From Bacteroidota bacterium (GTDB lineage: Bacteria > Bacteroidota > Bacteroidia > Sphingobacteriales > Sphingobacteriaceae), in assembly GCA_013288235.1 (NCBI GenBank), contig JABDCF010000011.1:1-58295 (forward strand): DNA of 58,295 nucleotides, in the 5' to 3' direction. Of the stretch, positions 26,509 through 35,796 are shown piece by piece. Numbering within the stretch: position 1 is the stretch's first letter; each line of letters starts with the position of its first letter. Both the position numbers and the translations under genes were made by a program. Below the pieces are notes generated by a model. That model was not told where the DNA came from. It ran no database searches and saw only the letters and a program-made list of their open reading frames with translations.

Positions 26509-27601
26509 TTACCCCTTCGGCCCCCCAAATTCCATTAAATAGGATTTTAAAAATTCATCAAGGTCGCCGTCAAGCACTGCCGCAGCATTTGATGTTTCGT
26601 GGCCGGTACGCAAATCTTTCACCAGTTTATACGGGTGCAAAACATAATTGCGTATTTGCGATCCCCATTCTATCTTCTTCTTATTGCCCTCAATCATGTT
26701 GGTAGCCTCTAAACGCTTGCGCATTTCAGCTTCGTATAGTTGGGATTTTAATAACCTGATGGCATTTTCCTTATTTTGCAGTTGTGAGCGCGATTCCTGG
26801 TTTTTTATGATAATGCCCGATGGCTTGTGGTATAAACGTACAGCTGTTTCCACCTTATTTACGTTCTGCCCACCGGCACCGCCCGAGCGAAAAGTCTCAA
26901 ATTCAATATCTGCGTCTTTTACCTCGATGTCAATGGTATCATCAACCAAGGGGTAAACGTAAACCGAAGCAAATGAAGTGTGCCGTTTGGCGTTTGAATC
27001 GAACGGCGAAATACGCACCAGGCGGTGCACGCCGTTTTCGCCTTTTAAATAACCATATGCAAAATCACCCTCAATTTGCAGGGTAACCGTTTTAACGCCT
27101 GCTACATCGCCCTCCTGGAAATCCTGCTCGCTTACCTTATGCCCGTTTTTCTCGGCCCACATAATATACATACGCATCAGCATACCAGCCCAGTCGCAGC
27201 TTTCGGTGCCGCCGGCGCCCGCTGTAATTTGTAGCACAGCGTTAAACTGGTCTTCTTCGGCCGAGAGCATGTTTTTAAATTCCAGCTCTTCAACTGCTTT
27301 AATAGCAGCATTATATTGTTCCTGCATTTCGGCCTCAGTAGCATCGCCGTTTTGAAAAAACTCCAGCATTACGCCGGTATCCTCAACAACAGTAACTACC
27401 TTCTGAAATGCGTCTGTCCATATTTTTTTTGTTTTGATAGAGGCCAGTACTTTTTCGGCCTCTTTGGGCTGGTCCCAAAAACCGGGAGAAATGGTTATCT
27501 CACTTTCTATTTGCAGGGCATCAAGTTTCTTATCGATGTCAAAGATGCCTCCTCAGGGATGTTACTCTATCCCTTAAATCCTGTACTTGTTCTTTAGTCA
27601 T
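26509..27601 (-). CDS. prfB: peptide chain release factor 2, with programmed +1 frameshift
   Basis: 363 aa after shifting. It releases proteins at UGA and UAA. Translation starts at ATG 27601 ([20 protein letters not shown]) and meets an in-frame TGA at codon 21 (27541-27539). The site reads AGG AGG CAT CTT TGA C: an internal Shine-Dalgarno at 27553-27548, three bases, then the slippery CTT TGA. Shifting forward one base at CTT continues as [16 protein letters not shown] and into the main frame. The RF2 tripeptide SPF ([10 protein letters not shown]) and the catalytic GGQ ([10 protein letters not shown]) are present. Low RF2 makes the UGA slow and favours the shift, so the gene regulates itself. 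Confidence 0.97.
27538..27553 (-). promoter_or_regulatory. prfB recoding site (Shine-Dalgarno plus CTTTGAC)
   Basis: AGGAGG (27553-27548), CAT, then CTTTGAC (27544-27538). This matches the E. coli prfB site (AGGGGGTATCTTTGAC) except for AGG/GGG and CAT/TAT. It is notable in a phylum that hardly uses Shine-Dalgarno sequences for initiation. Confidence 0.95.
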
Positions 27602-27692
27602 TTGGCAAATATATTGATTTGTTGTAAGGTTGAAACGTTGTAAAGTTGAAAAGTTCCGCTCGCCACACTAAAAATCTGCGTTTGCGTTCTTT

Positions 27693-27722
27693 ATAGCGAT
27701 TGGTTTGAAAACCCATCGCTAT
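27693..27722. repeat. hairpin upstream of prfB
   Basis: atagcgattggttt (27693-27706) pairs with aaacccatcgctat (27709-27722), one mismatch in 14, loop of 2 bases. Nearby 27616-27650 carries a single unpaired arm of the GTTGTAAAGTTG word. Nothing else in the spacer 27602-27797. Confidence 0.6.
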
Positions 27723-27800
27723 CCGTGTTACGCCTGCTAAATGTTAATTATCGAAGTTTAGTTTCACCGATTGATACCGGATATCGTATTCAAAAAATTA

Positions 27801-27836
27801 AAAAGGGCCGTAAAGCTTTCCTTTACAACCCCTTTT
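27801..27836 (-). terminator. rho-independent terminator of the gene at 27865
   Basis: On the minus strand AAAGGGGTTGTAAAG pairs with CTTTACGGCCCTTT around a short loop and is followed by TTTTTAATTTTTTG. It lies 28 bp past the stop. Confidence 0.8.
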
Positions 27837-27864
27837 ACATTTTATAACTTTTTAAACTTAAAAC

Positions 27865-28299
27865 TCAGGCAACCATCATCTGGTTCACCAGCACACTCAA
27901 GTCTGCGCGGTTGCCATTTAATTTGGACAGCAGGTTGCTTAATCCAAAATCTTTATTCTGTGCATTTTTTGATTGTTTAACCAGCTCCTTCATCACCGGG
28001 GGTATTAACGCGTTTGCCGTATCCCAGGCTGCGTTAGGCTCAATACCATAGAAGTTATTTAGTTTGTTGGCATATTTGTTCACCATACTTGATACCAGTG
28101 AACTGTTATACCCCGAAAACTGAAAATAACTTACGAGGTCTTTCAACCTGCCTGTTTCCATCTGCCCCTTTAAAACTTCGATGATAGAACTCGAAGCTTC
28201 GTTGATCACGGCTTCATGATACTTTTCTGGGATCGATGGGTTGTCAATTACTGCCGTCCCGGCGTTATTTTTGACAAGCAAATAAAGTTTTTCAAACAT
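27865..28299 (-). CDS. small helical protein of unknown function (DUF937/YidB-like)
   Basis: 144 aa, no signal peptide. All-helical, with Ala/Asn/Leu-rich C-terminus (FGLSNLLSKLNGNRADLSVL). Length and the SSMVNKYANKLNN then DTANALIPPVMKELVKQ pattern resemble DUF937/YidB-like proteins, but I am not certain. It has its own terminator and is divergent from pgi; no operon partner. Confidence 0.65.
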   Translation of the reverse strand: MFEKLYLLVKNNAGTAVIDNPSIPEKYHEAVINEASSSIIEVLKGQMETGRLKDLVSYFQFSGYNSSLVSSMVNKYANKLNNFYGIEPNAAWDTANALIPPVMKELVKQSKNAQNKDFGLSNLLSKLNGNRADLSVLVNQMMVA

Positions 28300-28513
28300 G
28301 GCCTTTTGTTTTTATAGTAGATTAACAAAATGATGACAAAAAACTGATTTCTTTATCATCACCGCAAATATATTCAATAATTATTTAAAAAATAAAAAAG
28401 ATTGGTGGATTATGTTAAAAATATGACAATTTGCTTAGTGTAAAACAAACAATATCCCTAACGTGTTAAAATAACACTAATGGGGTCAAAATTCAGATTT
28501 AATACTGACCTAA

Positions 28514-30196
<1,683 letters not shown>

Positions 30197-30204
30197 GTAA
30201 ATTA

Positions 30205-30268
30205 GTTGATTGGGTGAGTGGTTGTATTTCATTAACTGCTCACCCAATCAACCTAATCCAACCACTCA
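30205..30268. repeat. word-repeat hairpin between pgi and convergent gene
   Basis: gttgattgggtgag (30205-30218) is the exact reverse complement of 30239-30252; the trailing aatccaaccactcact carries the stop of the minus-strand gene at 30266-30268. Same word family as 18671-18760. Confidence 0.8.
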
Positions 30269-31003
30269 CTTAGAGGTTAAAGGCTGTAGCGAATACGTTC
30301 TTTGATTCCGTAAAAAACGTCTCAGGTTATTCCGGATCATTGAAATAAATTCATAGTCGCTCATGGTTTGTGTGGTGTAGAAACCGGGGCGATACCTAAA
30401 CATGAACGAAGTCAATCTTTCGTCTTTCAAGCCGGTAATGTTGCCTACAAAGTTCCGGTTAAAACGATAGTCAATCGCGTTTTGCTCATAATCCCGTTCT
30501 ATTATTTCCCGCAAACGGCTTGCATTACGCCCTTCGCGGCTTATTGAATTATACAGCGCATCAATACTTAAACCCGCCGAACCGCTGGAGGGACTGGTCA
30601 AAAAATCCCCATAGGCCAGTGATCCGTATGCTTTATTATATTCGCGTTTGGTTGCTTCAAGCCGCATTTCAGGGGTCAGCAGCGTATCGTGTATAGTAAC
30701 TTCCCTCAACTGTATGGCAAGGCGGTCCATATAAATGGCCAACGGGGCGTTATTCTGAAGTTTAACGGTATCGGCATGATAATCCTGCCGGGTAAAAACC
30801 AATTGGTCGCCAGCTTTGGCTTTAATATTAAATTCGCCTTTCAGGTTATTATAAACAGCAATACCTGTTGTAATATTGTGAATATTTACACTGGCTATCC
30901 TGTCTTTACTTTCCTTATCAAACACAATCCCGCCTACCGTCTTGTCCTGTGAAAAGCACTTAACTGTAACCAATAAAAAAAATATTCCCAGCCTTATTCT
31001 CAT
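30266..31003 (-). CDS. secreted carboxypeptidase-regulatory-like domain protein
   Basis: 245 aa with a signal peptide (MRIRLGIFFLLVTVKCFSQ). N-terminal CarboxypepD_reg-like domain (VGGIVFDKESKDRIASVNIH then LKGEFNIKAKAGDQLVFT), then a charged helical half. It shares its plan, and the TSPxxG segment followed by a basic stretch, with the gene at 15460-16221. Function unknown; envelope location likely. Last of the minus-strand run starting at ruvX. Confidence 0.75.
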   Translation of the reverse strand: MRIRLGIFFLLVTVKCFSQDKTVGGIVFDKESKDRIASVNIHNITTGIAVYNNLKGEFNIKAKAGDQLVFTRQDYHADTVKLQNNAPLAIYMDRLAIQLREVTIHDTLLTPEMRLEATKREYNKAYGSLAYGDFLTSPSSGSAGLSIDALYNSISREGRNASRLREIIERDYEQNAIDYRFNRNFVGNITGLKDERLTSFMFRYRPGFYTTQTMSDYEFISMIRNNLRRFLRNQRTYSLQPLTSK

Positions 31004-31064
31004 TACAAATTATAAAACTAACCAATTGGCTGTTTTTGAGCGTACAAATTAACAATATTTAACG

Positions 31065-31895
31065 TTACTGTTTAGCCACAACAAGTTTCTGGCCAATTTT
31101 TATATTGGCATCCGTCAAATTGTTCAATGTTTTCAGGTCATCAACAGTTAAGCCAAAACGTTTTGAAATGTTATATAGTGTATCGCCTTGCTTTACTATG
31201 TAACTTTTATTATCCTGGGCGTTAGGCAAGGTGGTATCTGGCGGCGTGGTTAAGTTGTCGGGGTCTTTTTTTACAAATACTGTATCAGGCTTGTTACCGG
31301 TACCGCTTTGTGGATTATCATATTGATCAAGGTTATATTTTTGGATGATCCCTATTAAAATAGACGGGTAATTAGGGTTGGTAGCATAGCCTGCCTTTTT
31401 TAATCCTTTTGCCCAGCCTTTGTAATCAGTCGGGTCAAGATCGAATAGACCCGCATAGTTTTTTCTTTTCTTTAAAAACAGGGAGTGATCGCGGAATGAA
31501 TCTTCGGCTTTGTCATAAACCCTGAAACAGTCGTTCGGATTGTCATCGTCTTTATAATAGGTTTTGCCATCCCAATTGGGAGTACACTTTATACCGAAAT
31601 GGTTATTGGCTACCCTGGCCAGCTCGCCATTGCCGCTGCCCGACTCAAAAAGGCCTTGTGCAAGGGTAATGCTTGCAGGTATGCCATATAAATTCATTTC
31701 CTGTACAGCGATTGCCTTATACCGGTCAATATATTGCAGCGAAGTAAGGGGAACGTACCCCGCTATTGAAGCACTGTTTGATTTTTGTACTGCCTGGTTG
31801 TTGCGCCTGGCCTGCCGGTTTGAAATTGTTTTTTTGTGTGCCGAGCACGATGTAAAAAAAACAAGCCCTATAAATAAGTAAGTTATTTTTCTCAT
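31065..31895 (-). CDS. glucosaminidase-LysM lipoprotein (peptidoglycan hydrolase)
   Basis: 276 aa from ATG 31895, which starts a lipoprotein signal (MRKITYLFIGLVFFTSCSAH; Cys17). A GH73-type N-acetylglucosaminidase domain follows: ITLAQGLFESGSGNGELARV with the likely catalytic Glu, NNHFGIKC, and WAKGLKKAGYATNP. The C-terminus is a LysM domain (YIVKQGDTLYNISKRFG). It would cut peptidoglycan while held to the membrane. The next gene upstream is a shorter paralogue without LysM. Confidence 0.92.
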   Translation of the reverse strand: MRKITYLFIGLVFFTSCSAHKKTISNRQARRNNQAVQKSNSASIAGYVPLTSLQYIDRYKAIAVQEMNLYGIPASITLAQGLFESGSGNGELARVANNHFGIKCTPNWDGKTYYKDDDNPNDCFRVYDKAEDSFRDHSLFLKKRKNYAGLFDLDPTDYKGWAKGLKKAGYATNPNYPSILIGIIQKYNLDQYDNPQSGTGNKPDTVFVKKDPDNLTTPPDTTLPNAQDNKSYIVKQGDTLYNISKRFGLTVDDLKTLNNLTDANIKIGQKLVVAKQ

Positions 31896-32079
31896 TTCAA
31901 TAAATACCAAATACGCGGCATAGCTAAATGCCGTAAAATTATATCCTTATTACGTGGTTTTGGTAAATAATGTTTAGGCTTGTATCATCCTGCTGCCTGG
32001 AAAAGAAAACGAATGTTATTTATCTGAATGGACGTTTTTCTTTGCGGGATTTTGTTGACGATGAAACGGAAGTGGTTTC

Positions 32080-32126
32080 TTGCAATCCAACCACTCACCT
32101 AATAAACCCAATCAACCATTCAACTA
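32080..32126. repeat. single arm of the TTGATTGGG word family
   Basis: gcaatccaaccactcacc and caatcaaccattcaac repeat the word of 30205-30268 but have no good partner arm nearby. The stop of the glucosaminidase at 32124 lies in it. The remaining spacer 31896-32079 shows no gene. Confidence 0.6.
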
Positions 32127-32660
32127 ATTTTGCGCCAATTCCTTCTGGCCTTGCTGGTCACCCGGGTTTTCGTCAAACAAATACAATTGATATTTTGTAA
32201 TGATGTCAAGCACACGCTTTCCCCACTTACGGTCGTGGGCATAGCCGTTCTTTTGTATGCCATGCACCCAGCCGGTATAATCAAAATGAGTAAATTGCCC
32301 AGATAAGCCTACAAACCCGGCATGTTCAGTCATTATACGGGCAAAATCCTGGAAAGAATCATACACCGACCCATACTTTTTATATGCAGTATGTACTTTC
32401 TTTTTATTTTTATAGAAAACAGTGCCACTACTCCCCTTTACGCCAAATTGATTGTTTAAATGTTGTGCAAGGGTGCTGTTACCGCAACCCGACTCGTGCA
32501 TGGCTACGCCCAATACAATGCTTGCCGGCACACCGGTTTCGTGCATAATGCGGATAGCGTCTTCCTTAAATTGCTCGATGTAGGATTTTGGGGTGTTTTT
32601 TTGGGCTGATACCAATAGAGACGATGTCAGCAGCACTGTAATCAGTAAGAGTTTCTTCAT
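32124..32660 (-). CDS. secreted glucosaminidase-domain protein
   Basis: 178 aa, signal peptide MKKLLLITVLLTSSLLVSAQ, then one GH73-like domain: PASIVLGVAMHESGCGNSTL with the candidate catalytic Glu, NNQFGVKG and YTGWVHGIQKNGYAHDRKWG. It is a paralogue of the LysM lipoprotein downstream but lacks lipidation and LysM. Its start is 3 bp after the O-methyltransferase stop. Confidence 0.9.
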   Translation of the reverse strand: MKKLLLITVLLTSSLLVSAQKNTPKSYIEQFKEDAIRIMHETGVPASIVLGVAMHESGCGNSTLAQHLNNQFGVKGSSGTVFYKNKKKVHTAYKKYGSVYDSFQDFARIMTEHAGFVGLSGQFTHFDYTGWVHGIQKNGYAHDRKWGKRVLDIITKYQLYLFDENPGDQQGQKELAQN

Positions 32661-32663
32661 AAT

Positions 32664-33302
32664 TTACTTTTTTCTGATGACCAGCAAACCGTCACGAACA
32701 GGGAGGATCAGTTTATCAACCCTTTCATCGGCAGCAATTTGGTCATTTAGTTTGCGGATCATCTGTGTATCGGCATCGTTTTCTGGGCCATACACCTTTC
32801 CTTTCCACAAAACATTATCAATTATTATTAATCCTCCGGACCTTATTTTATTAAATACAAGTTGAAAGTAAGTATAATTATTTTTCTTATCAGCATCTAT
32901 AAACGCCAAATCGAAATCGTTATACGGCAAACCTGCTATAATATGTTCAGCTTCGCCAAAATGAAGCTTTATCTTTTTTTCCACACTTGTTAGTCTAAAG
33001 TGTGATTTCAGCATTTCCTCCATTTCCCGGTTAACCTCAATGGTATGGATCTCGCCGTCATCGCCCAGGCCCTCGGCCAGGCAAATCGTGGCATAACCGG
33101 TAAATGTCCCTATTTCGAGGATTCGTTTTGGCTGTATTAACTTACTTAAAAAACTAAGCACCCTACCCTGGTAATGCCCCGAAAGCATGTGCGGCTTTAG
33201 TACCTTTAAATAGGTTTCCCTGCTGATGGTTTGCAGCGCTTCCGGTTCTGCGTCGCAATGGTCATCAAGGTACGCTTGCAGGATATCGGGTAGAATTTCC
33301 AT
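32664..33302 (-). CDS. O-methyltransferase (class I, SAM-dependent)
   Basis: 212 aa, the length of the Methyltransf_3 (catechol/caffeoyl-CoA-type) family. Motif I ILEIGTFTGYATICLAEGL, then IHTIEVNREME, FDLAFIDADKKNNYTYFQLV, and GGLIIIDNVLWKGKV. Substrate unknown. The left arm of the 39-bp inverted repeat begins 12 bp upstream of its start. Confidence 0.93.
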   Translation of the reverse strand: MEILPDILQAYLDDHCDAEPEALQTISRETYLKVLKPHMLSGHYQGRVLSFLSKLIQPKRILEIGTFTGYATICLAEGLGDDGEIHTIEVNREMEEMLKSHFRLTSVEKKIKLHFGEAEHIIAGLPYNDFDLAFIDADKKNNYTYFQLVFNKIRSGGLIIIDNVLWKGKVYGPENDADTQMIRKLNDQIAADERVDKLILPVRDGLLVIRKK

Positions 33303-33313
33303 GGCGCAAAGAT

Positions 33314-33352
33314 AACCGTTGATTTTAATGATTTAGGGATTTCGTTGATTTT
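33314..33352. repeat. left arm of 39-bp inverted repeat around GxxExxY gene
   Basis: Begins aaccgttgattttaatgatt. Its exact reverse complement is at 33947-33985, and a 5-mismatch copy of that arm is at 33854-33892. Confidence 0.97.
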
Positions 33353-33392
33353 TTGGAACTTGTATGTTGAATAGCTGATTTATCTTATTGAT

Positions 33393-33821
33393 TTACTGAG
33401 CCTTATTTCTATTTTCCTTGTTTTTCAATTTGTACTCATTGGTTATTCTTTTAACTTCAAGGCTTTTTGCACCAAAGTTTAGTAATAAGCCGGTGTCTAA
33501 TTTATACGCTTCCAGGTAGTTGAGGGCTTGTGCAAGATGAACATCATCCAATTTTGATAGTGCTTTAAGTTCAACCATTATTAAATCGTTAACCAGGAAA
33601 TCAACCCGACGAGAGCCGACGTTAATCCCTTCGAAATAAATTTCCATTTCTAATTCCCGTCGAAACTTTAGCCCTTGGTTTTCCATCGCGATAGCAAAAC
33701 ACTTCTGATAGATCACTTCCTGGAAACCATTCCCCATGACGCTATGTACTTTCATGGCGCAGCCAATTATAAGCCCGGTTATATCAGAATATTTATAGGC
33801 ATCATTTACAAATTCTTTCAT
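33393..33821 (-). CDS. GxxExxY family protein (PD-(D/E)xK nuclease-like)
   Basis: 142 aa from ATG 33821 (MKEFVNDAYKYSDITGLIIG); the frame could extend to 33851 but that part lies in repeat sequence. Motif GFQEVIYQK (GxxExxY) and nuclease-like core RRVDFLVNDLIMVELKALSK with Asp, Glu and Lys in place. The C-terminal LLLNFGAKSLEVKRI is intact, unlike the copy at 3698. Function is not established. It lies on the ruvX strand, enclosed by an exact inverted repeat; its 5' end is partly duplicated upstream (33898-33931). Confidence 0.9.
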   Translation of the reverse strand: MKEFVNDAYKYSDITGLIIGCAMKVHSVMGNGFQEVIYQKCFAIAMENQGLKFRRELEMEIYFEGINVGSRRVDFLVNDLIMVELKALSKLDDVHLAQALNYLEAYKLDTGLLLNFGAKSLEVKRITNEYKLKNKENRNKAQ

Positions 33822-33985
33822 ACAATCAAAATCAATAAAAAATTCACCCAATCAAAATCAACGAAATCTTATAATCATTAAAATCAACGGTTCCGCTCAT
33901 TTACAGATTCTCTCATACAATCCAAATTATTCTAAAAATGCAAATCAAAATCAACGAAATCCCTAAATCATTAAAATCAACGGTT
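33802..33985. repeat. tandem duplication of about 93 bp covering the GxxExxY start
   Basis: The unit 33802-33894 (atcatttacaaattctttca ... aaaatcaacggttcc) recurs, diverged, at about 33896-33987. The second copy still has an ATG (33919) and reads MRESVNERNR then stop, a remnant of the GxxExxY N-terminus. Each unit ends with a copy of the right arm (33854-33892 and 33947-33985). Confidence 0.85.
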
Positions 33986-34390
33986 CCCTTCCATCCACGA
34001 CTGTAAAAGAATTGTAGCCGATATCGTATCCACCAACTCCTTATTTTGGCGGTGTTTTTTATTCATCCCGCTTTGGGCTATGGTTGCCGATGCCATTTTT
34101 GAGGTAAAGCGTTCATCCAGCATCTCAATGGGGATCTCCGGGAAAGTTTTTTTTAGCAGGTTTACAAACCCTTTAACATGTATGGCCGATTGGGACGGCG
34201 TATTGTCCATTTGTTTAGGTTCGCCCACTACAAAGCGTTCTACGGGTTCGGTCTGCAGGTATTTTTTTAGATAATCGATGATTTTAAGAGGATGGATGGT
34301 TTCCAGCCCGGTGGCGATGATCTGCATCGGATCGGTAACCGCAATGCCAATGCGTTTGGTACCGTAATCGAAGGCCATGATGCGGGACAT
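33977..34390 (-). CDS. ruvX: putative pre-16S rRNA nuclease / Holliday junction resolvase-like RuvX
   Basis: 137 aa. RNase H-like fold: [20 protein letters not shown] with the first catalytic Asp, [24 protein letters not shown] and a C-terminal [15 protein letters not shown] with the last Asp. The family (YqgF) trims the 5' end of 16S rRNA and was earlier called a resolvase. The final Asn-Arg-stop is written by the right arm of the inverted repeat at 33947-33985. Confidence 0.95.
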   Translation of the reverse strand: MSRIMAFDYGTKRIGIAVTDPMQIIATGLETIHPLKIIDYLKKYLQTEPVERFVVGEPKQMDNTPSQSAIHVKGFVNLLKKTFPEIPIEMLDERFTSKMASATIAQSGMNKKHRQNKELVDTISATILLQSWMEGNR

Positions 34391-34423
34391 TAGATGTGAG
34401 ATATGAGATGTGAGATATGAAAA

Positions 34424-34614
34424 AGTCCGAAAGTCGGCAAAGTCCGGAAGTCCGGAAGAAGCTGCAATCGACGTTTCGGCAAAAAATAAGTTGAGTTATA
34501 TTTCAGAAGCCCCATTTAACAAAGATATAGGTTCTTTAGGCTGTTTTCAATCCAAATGTTTGTACCGAAATACTTTTTTCTTTCGGACTTTCGGACTTCC
34601 CGGACTTTCGGACT
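34424..34614. repeat. word-repeat hairpin between divergent ruvX and holB
   Basis: Arm 34424-34457 (agtccgaaagtcggcaaagt...) pairs with 34581-34614 (...cccggactttcggact). Same word as 16291-16396. The stretch 34391-34420 adds a gagatgtgagatatgag word like that at 2267. The loop of about 120 bp shows no gene. Confidence 0.85.
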
Positions 34615-34648
34615 AAAAAACTGATCACAAATCACTAAATTCGCACCA

Positions 34649-35794
34649 ATGCAGTTTAAGCAAATAGTTGGACAGGATGCCGTAAAGCAACGTTTGATCA
34701 ATTCGGTAAATGAAAACCGGGTGAGCCATGCGCAATTGTTTTTAGGCCCCGGCGGCTCGGGGAGTTTGCCGCTGGCGGTTGCTTATGCGCAATATCTATC
34801 ATGTGAGGATAAACAAGCCGATGACTCTTGCGGGGAATGTTCCTCATGCCGGAAATATCAAAAGCTGATGCACCCCGACCTGCATTTTTCGTATCCCTTT
34901 TTCGCTAAACATAAAGATGATACCGCCCTTACTTTTATCGAGGAATGGCGCGAGGCTTTTTTAGCCAATCCCTACTTAAGCCTCGATACCTGGCGCGGGT
35001 ACCTTGATGCCGAAAACAAACAGGCTAATATCAATATCGCAGAATGTCACCAGATCATAAAAAAACTAAGCTTTAAGCCGTTTGAATCGGCTTATAAAGT
35101 TTTGATACTTTGGCTGCCCGAATATTTGGATAAGGAAGGCAACGCCCTGCTAAAAATTATTGAGGAGCCGCAGCCAAACACGCTATTTTTATTGGTGGCC
35201 CAAAACCAGGACCAGATATTGAATACCATTTTATCGCGCACGCAGCTGATAAAAATACCGGCATTAAGTTATGAGGATATTAAATCTCATTTGATTGAAA
35301 AACACAATCAATCCGAATCGGCAGCGGCCGAAATTGCTTATTTATCCAATGGCAATTTATCCGATGCTTTGCTGATGCTGCAGGAAGGCGGCAGCAATTA
35401 TCATGGGCAGTTTGTACAGTGGCTGCGCCTTTGTTATGGCAATAAAGGGATTGAGGTTATGTCGCTTGTCGACCAGCTTTCGAAAATGGGGCGCGAAAAC
35501 CAAAAGAACTTTTTGCGGTATGGCGTAAGCTTCATACGCGAATGCTGCCTTATTTTATCGGGCGCCGGCAGCCTGGTACATTTGCCCGCTACTGAGTTTG
35601 AAACAGCACAAAAAATGACCAATGTGATGAACATTTCTCAGGCGCAGGGCATCATTACAGAGCTCGAAAAAGCGCACTATCATGTGGAGCGAAATGCAAA
35701 TCCGAAAATCTTATTTTTAGATGTATCTTTACAAATCATTAAACTGTTAAATTTAACGATCCGTCAAATGGCGGTGACCAATATACCGAGTTAA
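34649..35794 (+). CDS. holB: DNA polymerase III delta' subunit
   Basis: 381 aa. Clamp-loader AAA+ subunit: MQFKQIVGQDAVKQRLINSV, a degenerate P-loop LGPGGSGSLPLAVA (no GKT, as usual for delta'), zinc-binding Cys residues (LSCED, SCGECSSC), then KVLILWLPEYLDKEGNALLK with IEEPQPNTLFLL, and the arginine-finger region LSRTQLIKIP. It ends 2 bp before the PSP1 gene, so they are co-transcribed; holB-ricT-gldH is a common order in this phylum. Confidence 0.95.
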   Translation: MQFKQIVGQDAVKQRLINSVNENRVSHAQLFLGPGGSGSLPLAVAYAQYLSCEDKQADDSCGECSSCRKYQKLMHPDLHFSYPFFAKHKDDTALTFIEEWREAFLANPYLSLDTWRGYLDAENKQANINIAECHQIIKKLSFKPFESAYKVLILWLPEYLDKEGNALLKIIEEPQPNTLFLLVAQNQDQILNTILSRTQLIKIPALSYEDIKSHLIEKHNQSESAAAEIAYLSNGNLSDALLMLQEGGSNYHGQFVQWLRLCYGNKGIEVMSLVDQLSKMGRENQKNFLRYGVSFIRECCLILSGAGSLVHLPATEFETAQKMTNVMNISQAQGIITELEKAHYHVERNANPKILFLDVSLQIIKLLNLTIRQMAVTNIPS

Positions 35795-35796
35795 TT

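Noticed and set aside
26509..27601. prfB as a broken gene
   Set aside because: The in-frame TGA is part of the conserved programmed frameshift site with a Shine-Dalgarno at the right distance.
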